Source: Bradyrhizobium jicamae (lineage in GTDB: Bacteria; Pseudomonadota; Alphaproteobacteria; Rhizobiales; Xanthobacteraceae). Taken from it: 42,368 nucleotides of DNA. A program made the translations under genes and the position numbers. The DNA is taken from the NCBI RefSeq assembly GCF_001440395.1, contig NZ_LLXZ01000150.1:29937-72304 (forward strand), in the 5' to 3' direction. This document shows positions 33,620-42,077 of this stretch, piece by piece; the stretch's first letter is position 1, and each line of letters starts with the position of its first letter. The notes under the pieces were generated by a model. That model ran no database searches. It was given only the letters and a program-made list of their open reading frames with translations, and was not told the DNA's origin.

Positions 33620-33692
33620 TAGCGTCGTTTGCATACCCCCGGCACCAATTCACGGCTTGCAATTTCCGCTCGCTTGAGGCCGAAAGGGGGCC

Positions 33693-34877
33693 ATGCTGTC
33701 GACCGACCCCACCTCGTTCCACGCACAGTATCAGGCGCTGGTTTCCTCCGGCGCGATCGAGGCCGATCCGGCGCAGGCGGAGGCCGCGGAGGCGTTTGCC
33801 GCGCTCGACGAACGGTTGTCGAGCTACAAGCCGGCGAAGAAGCTCAGCCTGCTTGGCCGTCTGTTCGGCGACAAGAGCGAAGCGCCGCCGCGCGGGCTTT
33901 ACGTGCATGGCGAGGTCGGTCGCGGCAAGACCATGCTGATGGATCTGTTCTTTCAGCACTCGCCGGTCCAGCACAAGCGCCGCGCGCATTTCCACGAGTT
34001 CATGGCCGAGGCGCATGAGAAGATCTACGCCTATCGCCAGAACATCGCGCGCGGCGAGATCGCCGACAGCGACGTGATCGAACTGACGGCCAACGCCATT
34101 TTCGACGAGGCGTGGCTGTTGTGCTTCGACGAATTCCACGTCACCGACATCGCCGACGCCATGATCCTGGGGCGGCTGTTCTCAAAGCTGTTCGAACTCG
34201 GCACCGTGGTGGTGGCGACCTCGAACGTCGCGCCCGAAGACCTCTACAAGGGCGGTCTCAACCGCGCGCTGTTCCTGCCCTTCATCACCCAGATATCGGA
34301 TCGCATGGACGTGCTGCGGCTCGACGCCCGCACCGATTTTCGCTTGGAAAAGCTTGCCGGCGTGAAGATGTGGCTGGTGCCGCCGGATGATGAGGCGGGT
34401 GCTGCGCTCGATCGTGCCTGGCGCAAGATGACGGGCAATGCGCCCTGCAAGCCGCGCGATATCGCGATCAAGGGGCGCATGCTGCGCGTGCCCTGCTCGG
34501 CGCACGGCGTTGCGCGATTTTCCTTTGCCGACATCTGCGAAAAGCCGCTCGCCGCCTCGGATTACCTGCGGCTCGCGCACGACTATCACACCATCCTGAT
34601 CGACCGCATTCCGGTCATGGACTATCCCGAGCGCAACGCCGCCAAGCGTTTCATCTCGCTGATCGACACGCTCTATGACAATGCCGTGAAGCTGATGGCC
34701 TCGGCCGAGGCCGATCCGGTGTCGCTGTATCTGGCGACCGAAGGCATCGAGGCCATGGAGTTCAAGCGAACCGCGTCGCGGCTGATCGAGATGAGCTCGG
34801 AATCCTACCTGGCGCTTCCTCACGGGCGGAAGGATTCTGCAGCGAGCGGATCGAGCACGGGTTTGGTGGAGACGTGA
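33693..34877 (+). CDS. zapE: Cell division ATPase ZapE (AFG1-like)
   Basis: 394-residue AFG1/ZapE P-loop ATPase, which in E. coli destabilises Z rings under stress and in mitochondria aids turnover of membrane complexes. Walker A HGEVGRGKTMLMDLFF (about 72-87), Walker B LLCFDEFHVTDIADAM, sensor VVATSNVAPEDLYKGGLNRALFLPF. Length near the family norm of 360-390. GGGGG-type Shine-Dalgarno (AAAGGGGG) close before the ATG at 33693. The C-terminal tail is hydrophilic and variable. Upstream of mdh in the same direction; the ZapE-Mdh neighbourhood is common in alphaproteobacteria. Element J separates them. Confidence 0.95.
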   Translation: MLSTDPTSFHAQYQALVSSGAIEADPAQAEAAEAFAALDERLSSYKPAKKLSLLGRLFGDKSEAPPRGLYVHGEVGRGKTMLMDLFFQHSPVQHKRRAHFHEFMAEAHEKIYAYRQNIARGEIADSDVIELTANAIFDEAWLLCFDEFHVTDIADAMILGRLFSKLFELGTVVVATSNVAPEDLYKGGLNRALFLPFITQISDRMDVLRLDARTDFRLEKLAGVKMWLVPPDDEAGAALDRAWRKMTGNAPCKPRDIAIKGRMLRVPCSAHGVARFSFADICEKPLAASDYLRLAHDYHTILIDRIPVMDYPERNAAKRFISLIDTLYDNAVKLMASAEADPVSLYLATEGIEAMEFKRTASRLIEMSSESYLALPHGRKDSAASGSSTGLVET

Positions 34878-34887
34878 CGGCGTAGCC

Positions 34888-34979
34888 GTCATTCCGGGGC
34901 GATGCGCAGCATCGAACCCGGAATCTTGCGCCACAACTTCTGGATTCCCGGTTCGCGCTGTCGCGCGCCCCGGAATGAC
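34888..34979. repeat. Intergenic palindromic element (element J)
   Basis: GTCATTCCGGGGC at the left and GCGCCCCGGAATGAC at the right are inverted complements; inner CCCGGAATC and TGGATTCCCGG also pair. Lies between zapE and mdh, both read rightward. Confidence 0.75.
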
Positions 34980-35126
34980 AGTGCTTCCTGGCATACCTGA
35001 CCGAATTCAAGGCAGGGCCTTAGAATTGGGCTCGCCCCGTCTTGAACCGGTCAATCGAAAGGGATAGCAAGCCATCCGGCTGACTAATCCACCCCTCACT
35101 CTTCGTCTCAGAAGGACAAATTTCCC

Positions 35127-36095
35127 ATGGCGCGCGACAAGATTGCTTTGATTGGCTCCGGTCAGATCGGCGGAACGCTGGCTCACCTCATCGGCCTGAA
35201 GGAGCTCGGCGACGTCGTGCTGTTCGACATCGCCGAGGGCGTTCCCCAGGGCAAGGCGCTCGACATCGCGCAGTCGTCCCCGGTCGACGGTTTCGACTCC
35301 AATCTCACCGGCGCCAATTCCTATGAGGCGCTCGATGGCGCCAAGGTCTGCATCGTCACCGCCGGCGTGCCGCGCAAGCCCGGCATGAGCCGCGACGACC
35401 TCTTGAGCATCAATCTCAAGGTCATGGAACAGGTCGGCGCCGGCATCAAGAAATATGCCCCCGACGCGTTCGTCATCTGCATCACCAACCCGCTGGACGC
35501 GATGGTGTGGGCGCTGCAGAAGGCTTCCGGGATGCCGCACAAGAAGGTCGTCGGCATGGCCGGCGTGCTCGACTCCGCGCGCTTCCGCTATTTCCTCGCC
35601 GACGAATTCAACGTCTCGGTCGAGGACGTCACCGCCTTCGTGCTCGGCGGCCACGGCGACACCATGGTGCCGCTGACCCGCTATTCCACCGTTGCCGGCA
35701 TTCCGCTGCCCGACCTCGTCAAGATGGGCTGGACCTCGCAGGCCCGCATCGACGAGATCGTCGACCGCACCCGCAACGGCGGCGCCGAGATTGTGAACCT
35801 CCTGAAGACCGGCTCGGCGTTCTACGCCCCGGCGGCTTCCGCGATCGCGATGGCCGAGAGCTACCTGAAGGACAAGAAGCGCGTGCTGCCCTGCGCCGCC
35901 TATCTCAACGGCGAATACAACGTGAAGGACATGTATGTCGGCGTTCCCGTCGTGATCGGCTCGAAGGGCGTCGAGCGCGTGGTCGAGATCGAGCTGGCCG
36001 GCAAGGATCGCGAAGCCTTCGACAAGTCGGTTGGCGCAGTTCAGGGCCTGGTCGACGCCTGCAAGAAGATCGCGCCCGATCTGCTCGGACGTTGA
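35127..36095 (+). CDS. mdh: Malate dehydrogenase
   Basis: 322-residue NAD-dependent malate dehydrogenase of the LDH-like type, oxidising malate to oxaloacetate. NAD fold KIALIGSGQIGGTLAHL (5-21) with Asp35 in LFDIAEG, substrate arginines in GVPRKPGMSRDDLL, the NPLDAMV loop and catalytic His in LGGHGDTMVPL (about 172-182). The ATG is preceded by AGAAGGA at 12 bases. A terminator about 10 bases after the stop suggests it is transcribed apart from the sucCDAB genes that follow, although element J and the terminator may only reduce read-through. Confidence 0.98.
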   Translation: MARDKIALIGSGQIGGTLAHLIGLKELGDVVLFDIAEGVPQGKALDIAQSSPVDGFDSNLTGANSYEALDGAKVCIVTAGVPRKPGMSRDDLLSINLKVMEQVGAGIKKYAPDAFVICITNPLDAMVWALQKASGMPHKKVVGMAGVLDSARFRYFLADEFNVSVEDVTAFVLGGHGDTMVPLTRYSTVAGIPLPDLVKMGWTSQARIDEIVDRTRNGGAEIVNLLKTGSAFYAPAASAIAMAESYLKDKKRVLPCAAYLNGEYNVKDMYVGVPVVIGSKGVERVVEIELAGKDREAFDKSVGAVQGLVDACKKIAPDLLGR

Positions 36096-36104
36096 TTTTG
36101 CTCA

Positions 36105-36137
36105 GCTTTCGCTCCCTCACGGGGGCGAAAGCGTTTT
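36105..36137 (+). terminator. Terminator after mdh
   Basis: Stem GCTTTCGC/GCGAAAGC with further C-G pairs inside, followed by GTTTTC. Lies 9 bases after the mdh stop. Confidence 0.75.
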
Positions 36138-36152
36138 CAGGGTTGCAGTTAT

Positions 36153-36180
36153 ATTGGTATGTGGTATGCCAACTACCAAT
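36153..36180 (+). promoter_or_regulatory. Composite palindromic operator candidate, sucC
   Basis: Outer arms ATTGGTA (36153-36159) and TACCAAT (36174-36180) are exact complements; between them is an inner TGGTATGCCA half-palindrome, so 20 of 28 positions are symmetric. The TGGTAT-type halves resemble GntR/FadR-family sites. It lies 51 bases before the sucC start, where the promoter of sucC-DUF1579-sucD is expected. Confidence 0.5.
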
Positions 36181-36230
36181 GCCGGTGAACTGTAGAACTC
36201 GCCGCTAAAGGGTTTTGGGGAGCGTCCAAG

Positions 36231-37427
36231 ATGAATATCCACGAATACCAGGCCAAGGCTCTGCTGCACGAATTCGGCGTGCCGATTTCGCGCGGCGTGG
36301 CTGTGTTGAAGGCCTCGGATTCTGAAGCCGCCGCCAAGCAGCTCCCCGGCCCGATCTGGGTGGTGAAGAGCCAGATCCATGCCGGCGGCCGCGGCAAGGG
36401 CAAGTTCAAGGAAGCTTCCGCCGGCGACAAGGGCGGCGTCCGCATCGCCAAGTCCGTCACCGAGGTCAACGAATTCGCCAAGCAGATGCTGGGCGCGACG
36501 CTCGTCACGATCCAGACCGGCGCGCAGGGCAAGCAGGTCAACCGCCTCTACATCGAGGAAGGCTCCGACATCGACAAGGAGTTCTATCTCTCGATCCTGG
36601 TCGACCGCGAATCTTCCAAAGTGTCGTTCGTGGTTTCGACCGAAGGTGGCGTCAACATCGAGGAAGTCGCGCACAACAACCCGGAAAAGATCGTGACCTT
36701 CTCGGTCGATCCGGCCACCGGCATCATGGGCCATCACGGCCGCACGGTGGCGAAGGCGCTCAACCTCTCCGGCGATCTCGCCAAGCAGGCCGAGAAACTG
36801 GTGGCGCAGCTCTACAGCGCCTTCACCGCCAAGGACATGGCCATGCTGGAAATCAATCCGCTTGTTGTCACCAGGCAGGGCCAGCTCCGCGTGCTCGATG
36901 CGAAAGTGTCGTTCGACGACAACGCGATGTACCGCCATCCGGAAGTGGCCGCGCTGCGCGATGAGACCGAAGAGGACGCCAAGGAAATCGAGGCGTCGAA
37001 ATACGATCTCAATTACGTCGCCCTCGACGGCACCATCGGCTGCATGGTCAACGGCGCCGGCCTCGCCATGGCGACCATGGACATCATCAAGCTCTACGGC
37101 ATGGAGCCCGCCAACTTCCTCGACGTCGGCGGCGGCGCCAGCGTGGAAAAGGTCGCGGCCGCCTTCAAGATCATCACCGCCGATCCGAACGTGAAGGGCA
37201 TCCTGGTCAACATCTTCGGCGGCATCATGAAATGCGATATCATCGCCGAGGGCGTGGTCGCCGCGGTGAAGCAGGTCGGCCTGCAGGTGCCGCTGGTGGT
37301 GCGGCTCGAAGGCACCAATGTCGAAGCCGGCAAGAAGATCATCAGCCAGTCCGGCCTCAACGTGGTGTCGGCCGACAATCTCGACGATGCCGCACAGAAG
37401 ATCGTGAAAGCCGTCAAGGGAGGCTAG
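36231..37427 (+). CDS. sucC: Succinyl-CoA synthetase beta subunit
   Basis: 398-residue ADP-forming beta subunit, giving nucleotide-dependent succinate/succinyl-CoA interconversion with SucD. N-terminal ATP-grasp domain (MNIHEYQAKALLHEFGVPI, then VKSQIHAGGRGKGKFKEA as the nucleotide loop) and C-terminal CoA-ligase domain with DVGGGASVEKV and NIFGGIMKCDIIAEGV. ATG with GGGGAG 10 bases upstream. The GGGAGG at its very end serves as ribosome-binding site for the next gene (37430), so translation is coupled. Upstream palindrome described separately. Confidence 0.98.
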   Translation: MNIHEYQAKALLHEFGVPISRGVAVLKASDSEAAAKQLPGPIWVVKSQIHAGGRGKGKFKEASAGDKGGVRIAKSVTEVNEFAKQMLGATLVTIQTGAQGKQVNRLYIEEGSDIDKEFYLSILVDRESSKVSFVVSTEGGVNIEEVAHNNPEKIVTFSVDPATGIMGHHGRTVAKALNLSGDLAKQAEKLVAQLYSAFTAKDMAMLEINPLVVTRQGQLRVLDAKVSFDDNAMYRHPEVAALRDETEEDAKEIEASKYDLNYVALDGTIGCMVNGAGLAMATMDIIKLYGMEPANFLDVGGGASVEKVAAAFKIITADPNVKGILVNIFGGIMKCDIIAEGVVAAVKQVGLQVPLVVRLEGTNVEAGKKIISQSGLNVVSADNLDDAAQKIVKAVKGG

Positions 37428-37429
37428 CG

Positions 37430-37906
37430 ATGGCTGACCATCTCGCCGCACCGACACCGCTTCCGGAGCATCAGAAGCTCGCGGCATTTGCGGGCGAATG
37501 GGCCGGCGAGGAAATGGTCTATCCGTCGCGCTGGACCGCGGGCGGTCCGGCGACCTCGCATGTGGTCGCGCGGATGGCTCTCAACGGCTTCTATCTGATC
37601 CAGGACACCCGCCAGATGCGCGACGGTAAGGAGAGCTTCGCCACCCACGGCATGTTCACCTACGATCGCGAAGACCGGACCTACAAATTGTTCTGGCACG
37701 ACTCGCTCGGCTACTATTCGCCGGCGCCGGCCTCCGGCGCCTGGGTCGGCAACAAGCTGACCCTGGTGCGTGGCTCGCTGCGCGGCAATGCGCGCCATGT
37801 CTACGAAGTCGTCGACGACAACAGCTACACCATGAAGGTTCAGTTCTCACCGGATGCCGAGGGATGGGCCGACGTGCTCACCGGCGTCTACCGGCGCATT
37901 CACTAA
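37430..37906 (+). CDS. DUF1579-like protein inside the suc operon
   Basis: 158-residue cytoplasmic protein, probably DUF1579. The GxW motif in KLAAFAGEWAGEEMVYPSRW (residues 16-35) is typical of calycin-type beta barrels, and the rest alternates beta-strand-like segments ending VYRRIH. Function unknown; a small-molecule-binding barrel is an inference. It starts 2 bases after the sucC stop and uses a GGGAGG inside the sucC end, and is followed 41 bases later by sucD. It therefore belongs to the succinyl-CoA synthetase transcript. Not a fragment of either subunit. Confidence 0.8.
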   Translation: MADHLAAPTPLPEHQKLAAFAGEWAGEEMVYPSRWTAGGPATSHVVARMALNGFYLIQDTRQMRDGKESFATHGMFTYDREDRTYKLFWHDSLGYYSPAPASGAWVGNKLTLVRGSLRGNARHVYEVVDDNSYTMKVQFSPDAEGWADVLTGVYRRIH

Positions 37907-37947
37907 AAACCCATCGTTCCCGGTCACCCACGAAAGCGTGCTCAACC

Positions 37948-38832
37948 ATGTCCGTTCTGATCGACAAGAATACCAAAGTCATCTGCCAGGGTTTCACGGG
38001 CAAGAACGGCACGTTCCATTCGGAAGCCGCGATCGCTTACGGCACGAAGATGGTGGGCGGCACCTCGCCGGGCAAAGGCGGCTCCAAGCATCTCAATCTG
38101 CCTGTCTTCGACACCGTTCGCGAGGCGCGCGAGAAGACCGGCGCGGACGCGAGCGTGATCTACGTTCCGCCGCCGGGCGCGGCGGACGCGATCTGCGAAG
38201 CCATCGATGCGGAAATTCCGTTGATCGTCTGCATCACCGAGGGCATTCCGGTGCTCGACATGGTGCGCGTCAAAAGGTCGTTGAGTGGATCGAAATCGCG
38301 CCTGATCGGGCCGAACTGCCCGGGCGTGATGACCGCGGGCGAGTGCAAGATCGGCATCATGCCGGCCAACATCTTCAAGCCGGGCAGCGTCGGGATCGTT
38401 TCGCGCTCGGGCACGTTGACCTATGAAGCCGTGTTCCAGACCACCCAGGAAGGCCTCGGCCAGACCACGGCGGTCGGCATCGGCGGCGACCCGGTCAAGG
38501 GCACCGAATTCATCGACGTGCTGGAGATGTTCCTCAAGGACGAGAAAACCACCTCGATCATCATGATCGGTGAAATCGGCGGCTCCGCCGAGGAAGACGC
38601 CGCCCAGTTCATCAAGGACGAGGCCAAGCGCGGCCGGAAGAAGCCGATGGTCGGCTTCATCGCCGGCGTCACCGCCCCTCCCGGCCGCCGCATGGGCCAT
38701 GCCGGCGCCATCATCTCCGGCGGCAAGGGCGACGCCGGATCCAAGACGGCGGCCATGGAAGCCGCCGGAATTACGGTGTCTCCGTCGCCGGCACGGCTCG
38801 GACACACCCTTGCCGAAAAATTGAAGTCTTAA
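37948..38832 (+). CDS. sucD: Succinyl-CoA synthetase alpha subunit
   Basis: 294-residue alpha subunit carrying the phosphohistidine: His251 in PPGRRMGHAGAIISGG. CoA-binding domain at the start (SVLIDKNTKVICQGFTGKNGTFHS), then SPGKGG, and SRSGTLTYEAV and GEIGGSAEEDAA in the ligase domain. ATG at 37948; the frame is open upstream through the DUF1579 end but that is a different protein. Ribosome-binding site is weak (GAAAGCG), so translation may depend on the preceding gene. Followed by a perfect 25-base palindrome and then sucA. Confidence 0.98.
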   Translation: MSVLIDKNTKVICQGFTGKNGTFHSEAAIAYGTKMVGGTSPGKGGSKHLNLPVFDTVREAREKTGADASVIYVPPPGAADAICEAIDAEIPLIVCITEGIPVLDMVRVKRSLSGSKSRLIGPNCPGVMTAGECKIGIMPANIFKPGSVGIVSRSGTLTYEAVFQTTQEGLGQTTAVGIGGDPVKGTEFIDVLEMFLKDEKTTSIIMIGEIGGSAEEDAAQFIKDEAKRGRKKPMVGFIAGVTAPPGRRMGHAGAIISGGKGDAGSKTAAMEAAGITVSPSPARLGHTLAEKLKS

Positions 38833-38848
38833 TTCAGTCCTTGGTTCT

Positions 38849-38873
38849 TTTAGGCGGGAATATCCCGCCTAAA
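38849..38873. repeat. Perfect 25-base palindrome between sucD and sucA
   Basis: TTTAGGCGGGA and its exact complement TCCCGCCTAAA separated by 3 bases. No T run follows on the plus strand (it reads TAGGG), so it is not a canonical terminator. It may attenuate read-through into sucA, stabilise the sucD mRNA end, or bind a protein. Confidence 0.55.
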
Positions 38874-38966
38874 TAGGGTAAAGCTTCTTACCGAGCTGGT
38901 TCGGGCCTCCGGACCGGCTAAAGCGCCGTTTTCCATGCGCAAAGCGACAATTACCAGGACGCCAAC

Positions 38967-41924
38967 ATGTCTCGCCAGGACGCGAACGCAGCATTTGCCC
39001 TCTCTTCCTTTTTGCAGGGCACCAACGCCACCTACATCGACGAGCTCTACGCCCGCTACGAGCAGGACCCCGGCTCTGTCGACAGCGAATGGCAGGAATT
39101 CTTCAGGAGCCTGAAAGACAGCCCGGCCGACGTCCAGAAGAACGCCGAGGGTCCGTCCTGGGGCCGGGACAACTGGCCGCTGACGCCGCAGGACGATCTG
39201 ACCTCGGCGCTGGACGGCAACTGGGCGCAGGTCGAAAAGGCGGTCGGCGCCAAGCTCGCCGCCAAGGCCCAGGTCAAGGGCGCCGAGCTGTCGCCTGCCG
39301 ACGTCAACCAGGCGACGCGGGATTCCGTCCGCGCCCTGATGCTGATCCGCGCCTACCGCATGCGCGGTCACTTCCACGCCAAGCTCGATCCGCTCGGCAT
39401 CGAGGCGCCGCGCGACCGCGAAGAGCTCGATCCGCGCACCTACGGCTTCACCGAGGCCGATTTCGACCGCAAGATCTTCCTCGACCACGTGCTCGGCCTC
39501 GAATACGGCAGCTTGCGCGAGATCGTCGTGATCTGCGAGCGCACCTATTGCCAGACGCTCGGCGTCGAGTTCATGCACATCTCCAACGCGGCGCAGAAGG
39601 CCTGGATTCAGGAGCGCATCGAGGGGCCGGACAAGGAAATCAGCTTCACCCCGGAAGGCCGCCGCGCCATCCTCAACAAGCTGATCGAGGCCGAGGGCTT
39701 CGAGAAATTCTGCGACGTCAAATTCACCGGCACCAAGCGCTTCGGCCTTGACGGCGCCGAGTCGCTGATCCCGGCGCTGGAGCAGATCATCAAGCGCGGC
39801 GGCAATCTCGGCGTGAAGGAGATCGTGCTCGGCATGCCGCATCGCGGCCGCCTCAACGTGCTGACCCAGGTGATGGGCAAGTCGCACCGCGCGCTGTTCC
39901 ACGAGTTCAAGGGCGGCTCCGCCAATCCCGAGGACGTCGAAGGCTCCGGCGACGTGAAGTATCACTTGGGCGCGTCGAGCGACCGCGAGTTCGACGGCAA
40001 CAAGATCCATCTGTCGCTGACCGCCAACCCGTCGCATCTGGAAATCGTCGATCCGGTCGTGCTCGGCAAGGTGCGCGCCAAGCAGGACCAGCATGGCGAT
40101 CCACCCGACATGCGCATTTCGGTGCTGCCGCTGCTGCTGCACGGCGACGCGGCGTTCGCAGGACAAGGCGTGGTGGCGGAATGCTTCGGTCTCTCCGATC
40201 TGAAGGGCTACCGCACCGGCGGCTCGCTGCATTTCATCGTCAATAACCAGATCGGCTTCACCACCTATCCGCGCTATTCGCGCTCCTCGCCCTATCCGTC
40301 GGATGTGGCGAAGATGATCGACGCGCCGATCTTCCATGTGAATGGCGATGATCCGGAGGCGGTGGTGTTCGCCGCCAAGGTCGCGATCGAGTTCCGGCAG
40401 AAGTTCCACAAGCCTGTCGTCATCGATATGTTCTGCTACCGCAGGTTTGGCCACAACGAGGGCGACGAGCCGGGCTTTACCCAGCCGGTGATGTACAAGC
40501 GGATCGGTTCGCATCCGTCCACGCTCTCGCTCTATGCCAAGCGCCTGGTCGCCGACGGCGTGCTGACCGAGGGCGAGGTCGAAAAGGCCAAGGCCGACTG
40601 GCGCACGCGGCTCGATGCCGAGCTCGAGGCGGGCTCCGGCTACAAGCCGAACAAGGCGGACTGGCTCGACGGCAAATGGGCCGGCTTCAAGGTCGCCGAC
40701 CAGGAAGAGGATGCGCGACGCGGCGTCACCGGCGTCGATATCGGCATTCTCAAGGATATCGGCCGCAAGATCACCAAGGTGCCTGATGGTTTCCGGGTTC
40801 ACCGCACCATCCAGCGTTTCCTGGAAAACCGCGCCAAGGCGATCGACAATGGCGTCGGGATCGACTGGGCGACCGGCGAGGCGCTGGCGTTCTGCACGCT
40901 GATGCAGGAAGGCCATCACGTCCGCCTGTCGGGACAGGACAGCGAGCGCGGCACGTTCTCGCAGCGCCATTCGGTCCTGATCGATCAGGAAGACGAGAGC
41001 CGCTACACGCCGTTCAACCATCTCGGCCACGACCAGGGCCACTACGAGGTCATCAACTCACTATTGTCCGAAGAGGCGGTGCTCGGCTTCGAGTACGGCT
41101 ATTCGCTGGCCGAGCCGAACGCGCTTGCGATGTGGGAAGCGCAGTTCGGCGACTTCGCCAACGGCGCCCAGGTGGTGTTCGACCAGTTCATCTCGTCGGG
41201 CGAACGCAAATGGCTGCGCATGTCCGGTCTCGTCTGCCTGCTGCCGCATGGCTATGAAGGGCAGGGGCCGGAACACTCCTCGGCACGCCTCGAGCGCTTC
41301 TTGCAGATGTGCGCCGAAGACAACATGCAGGTGGTGTATCCGACCACGCCGGCGAATTACTTCCACGTGCTGCGGCGCCAGCTCCATCGCGAGATCCGCA
41401 AACCCCTGATCATGATGACGCCGAAGTCGCTGCTGCGCCACAAGCGCGCGATTTCGCGGCTCGACGAGCTCGGCAAGGACACGACCTTCCACCGCATCCT
41501 GTACGATGATGCGCAGATGCTGCCCGACGAGAAGATCAAGCTGGCGCCGGACGACAAGATGCGCCGCGTCGTGCTGTGCTCGGGCAAGGTCTATTACGAC
41601 CTCTACGAGGAGCGCGAGAAGCGTGGCATCGACGACATCTACATCCTGCGCGTCGAGCAGCTCTATCCGGTGCCGCTGAAGGCACTGGTGCAGGAGCTGA
41701 TACGCTTCAAGAACGCCGAGGTCGTGTGGTGCCAGGAAGAGCCGCGCAACATGGGCGCGTGGCACTTCATCGAGCCCTATCTCGAATGGGTGCTGAACCA
41801 GATCCACGCGCCGAACCGCCGTCCGCGTTACGCCGGCCGTGCGGCGTCGGCGGCAACTGCCACCGGTCTGATGTCGAAGCACCAGGCACAGCTCAAGGCG
41901 ATGCTGGACGAGGCGCTGAACTAA
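38967..41924 (+). CDS. sucA: 2-oxoglutarate dehydrogenase E1 component
   Basis: 985-residue thiamine-diphosphate-dependent E1, decarboxylating 2-oxoglutarate and passing succinyl to lipoyl-E2 (SucB). N-terminal FLQGTNATYIDELYARYEQDP is the E2-binding segment; catalytic ThDP region includes GMPHRGRLNVL, GDAAFAGQGVVAE (about 392-404) and IVNNQIGFTT (424-433), and the E1 C-terminal part LLPHGYEGQGPEHSSARLERFLQM. Length is slightly above E. coli (933), usual for alphaproteobacteria. ATG at 38967 with AGGACG 8 bases upstream. Element K lies between it and sucB. Confidence 0.98.
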   Translation: MSRQDANAAFALSSFLQGTNATYIDELYARYEQDPGSVDSEWQEFFRSLKDSPADVQKNAEGPSWGRDNWPLTPQDDLTSALDGNWAQVEKAVGAKLAAKAQVKGAELSPADVNQATRDSVRALMLIRAYRMRGHFHAKLDPLGIEAPRDREELDPRTYGFTEADFDRKIFLDHVLGLEYGSLREIVVICERTYCQTLGVEFMHISNAAQKAWIQERIEGPDKEISFTPEGRRAILNKLIEAEGFEKFCDVKFTGTKRFGLDGAESLIPALEQIIKRGGNLGVKEIVLGMPHRGRLNVLTQVMGKSHRALFHEFKGGSANPEDVEGSGDVKYHLGASSDREFDGNKIHLSLTANPSHLEIVDPVVLGKVRAKQDQHGDPPDMRISVLPLLLHGDAAFAGQGVVAECFGLSDLKGYRTGGSLHFIVNNQIGFTTYPRYSRSSPYPSDVAKMIDAPIFHVNGDDPEAVVFAAKVAIEFRQKFHKPVVIDMFCYRRFGHNEGDEPGFTQPVMYKRIGSHPSTLSLYAKRLVADGVLTEGEVEKAKADWRTRLDAELEAGSGYKPNKADWLDGKWAGFKVADQEEDARRGVTGVDIGILKDIGRKITKVPDGFRVHRTIQRFLENRAKAIDNGVGIDWATGEALAFCTLMQEGHHVRLSGQDSERGTFSQRHSVLIDQEDESRYTPFNHLGHDQGHYEVINSLLSEEAVLGFEYGYSLAEPNALAMWEAQFGDFANGAQVVFDQFISSGERKWLRMSGLVCLLPHGYEGQGPEHSSARLERFLQMCAEDNMQVVYPTTPANYFHVLRRQLHREIRKPLIMMTPKSLLRHKRAISRLDELGKDTTFHRILYDDAQMLPDEKIKLAPDDKMRRVVLCSGKVYYDLYEEREKRGIDDIYILRVEQLYPVPLKALVQELIRFKNAEVVWCQEEPRNMGAWHFIEPYLEWVLNQIHAPNRRPRYAGRAASAATATGLMSKHQAQLKAMLDEALN

Positions 41925-41938
41925 CAGTACCCGAAAGT

Positions 41939-42059
41939 CGTCATGCCCGGGCAAAAGGCGCGAAGCGCCGTCTTTGCCCCGAATGTCCCGGGCATCCACG
42001 TCTTGCTTTTTGAATTTGACTTTAAGGCGTGGATGGCCGGGACGAGCCCGGCCATGACG
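41939..42059. repeat. Intergenic palindromic element (element K)
   Basis: CGTCATGCCCGGG at the left and CGGCCATGACG at the right, with ATCCACGTC and GCGTGGAT as an inner pair and two further small hairpins (GGCGCGAAGCGCC; CCGGGACGAGCCCGG). It sits inside the likely sucA-sucB transcript, ending 18 bases before the sucB start, which is unusual for an operon. Confidence 0.75.
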
Positions 42060-42077
42060 CAAAGAGGAAACCATATC

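Noticed and set aside
38850..41042. 730-codon open frame antisense to sucA
   Set aside because: Shadow frame of a highly biased GC-rich gene; composition (His, Arg, Val rich, no motifs) is typical of antisense frames and sucA is certain.
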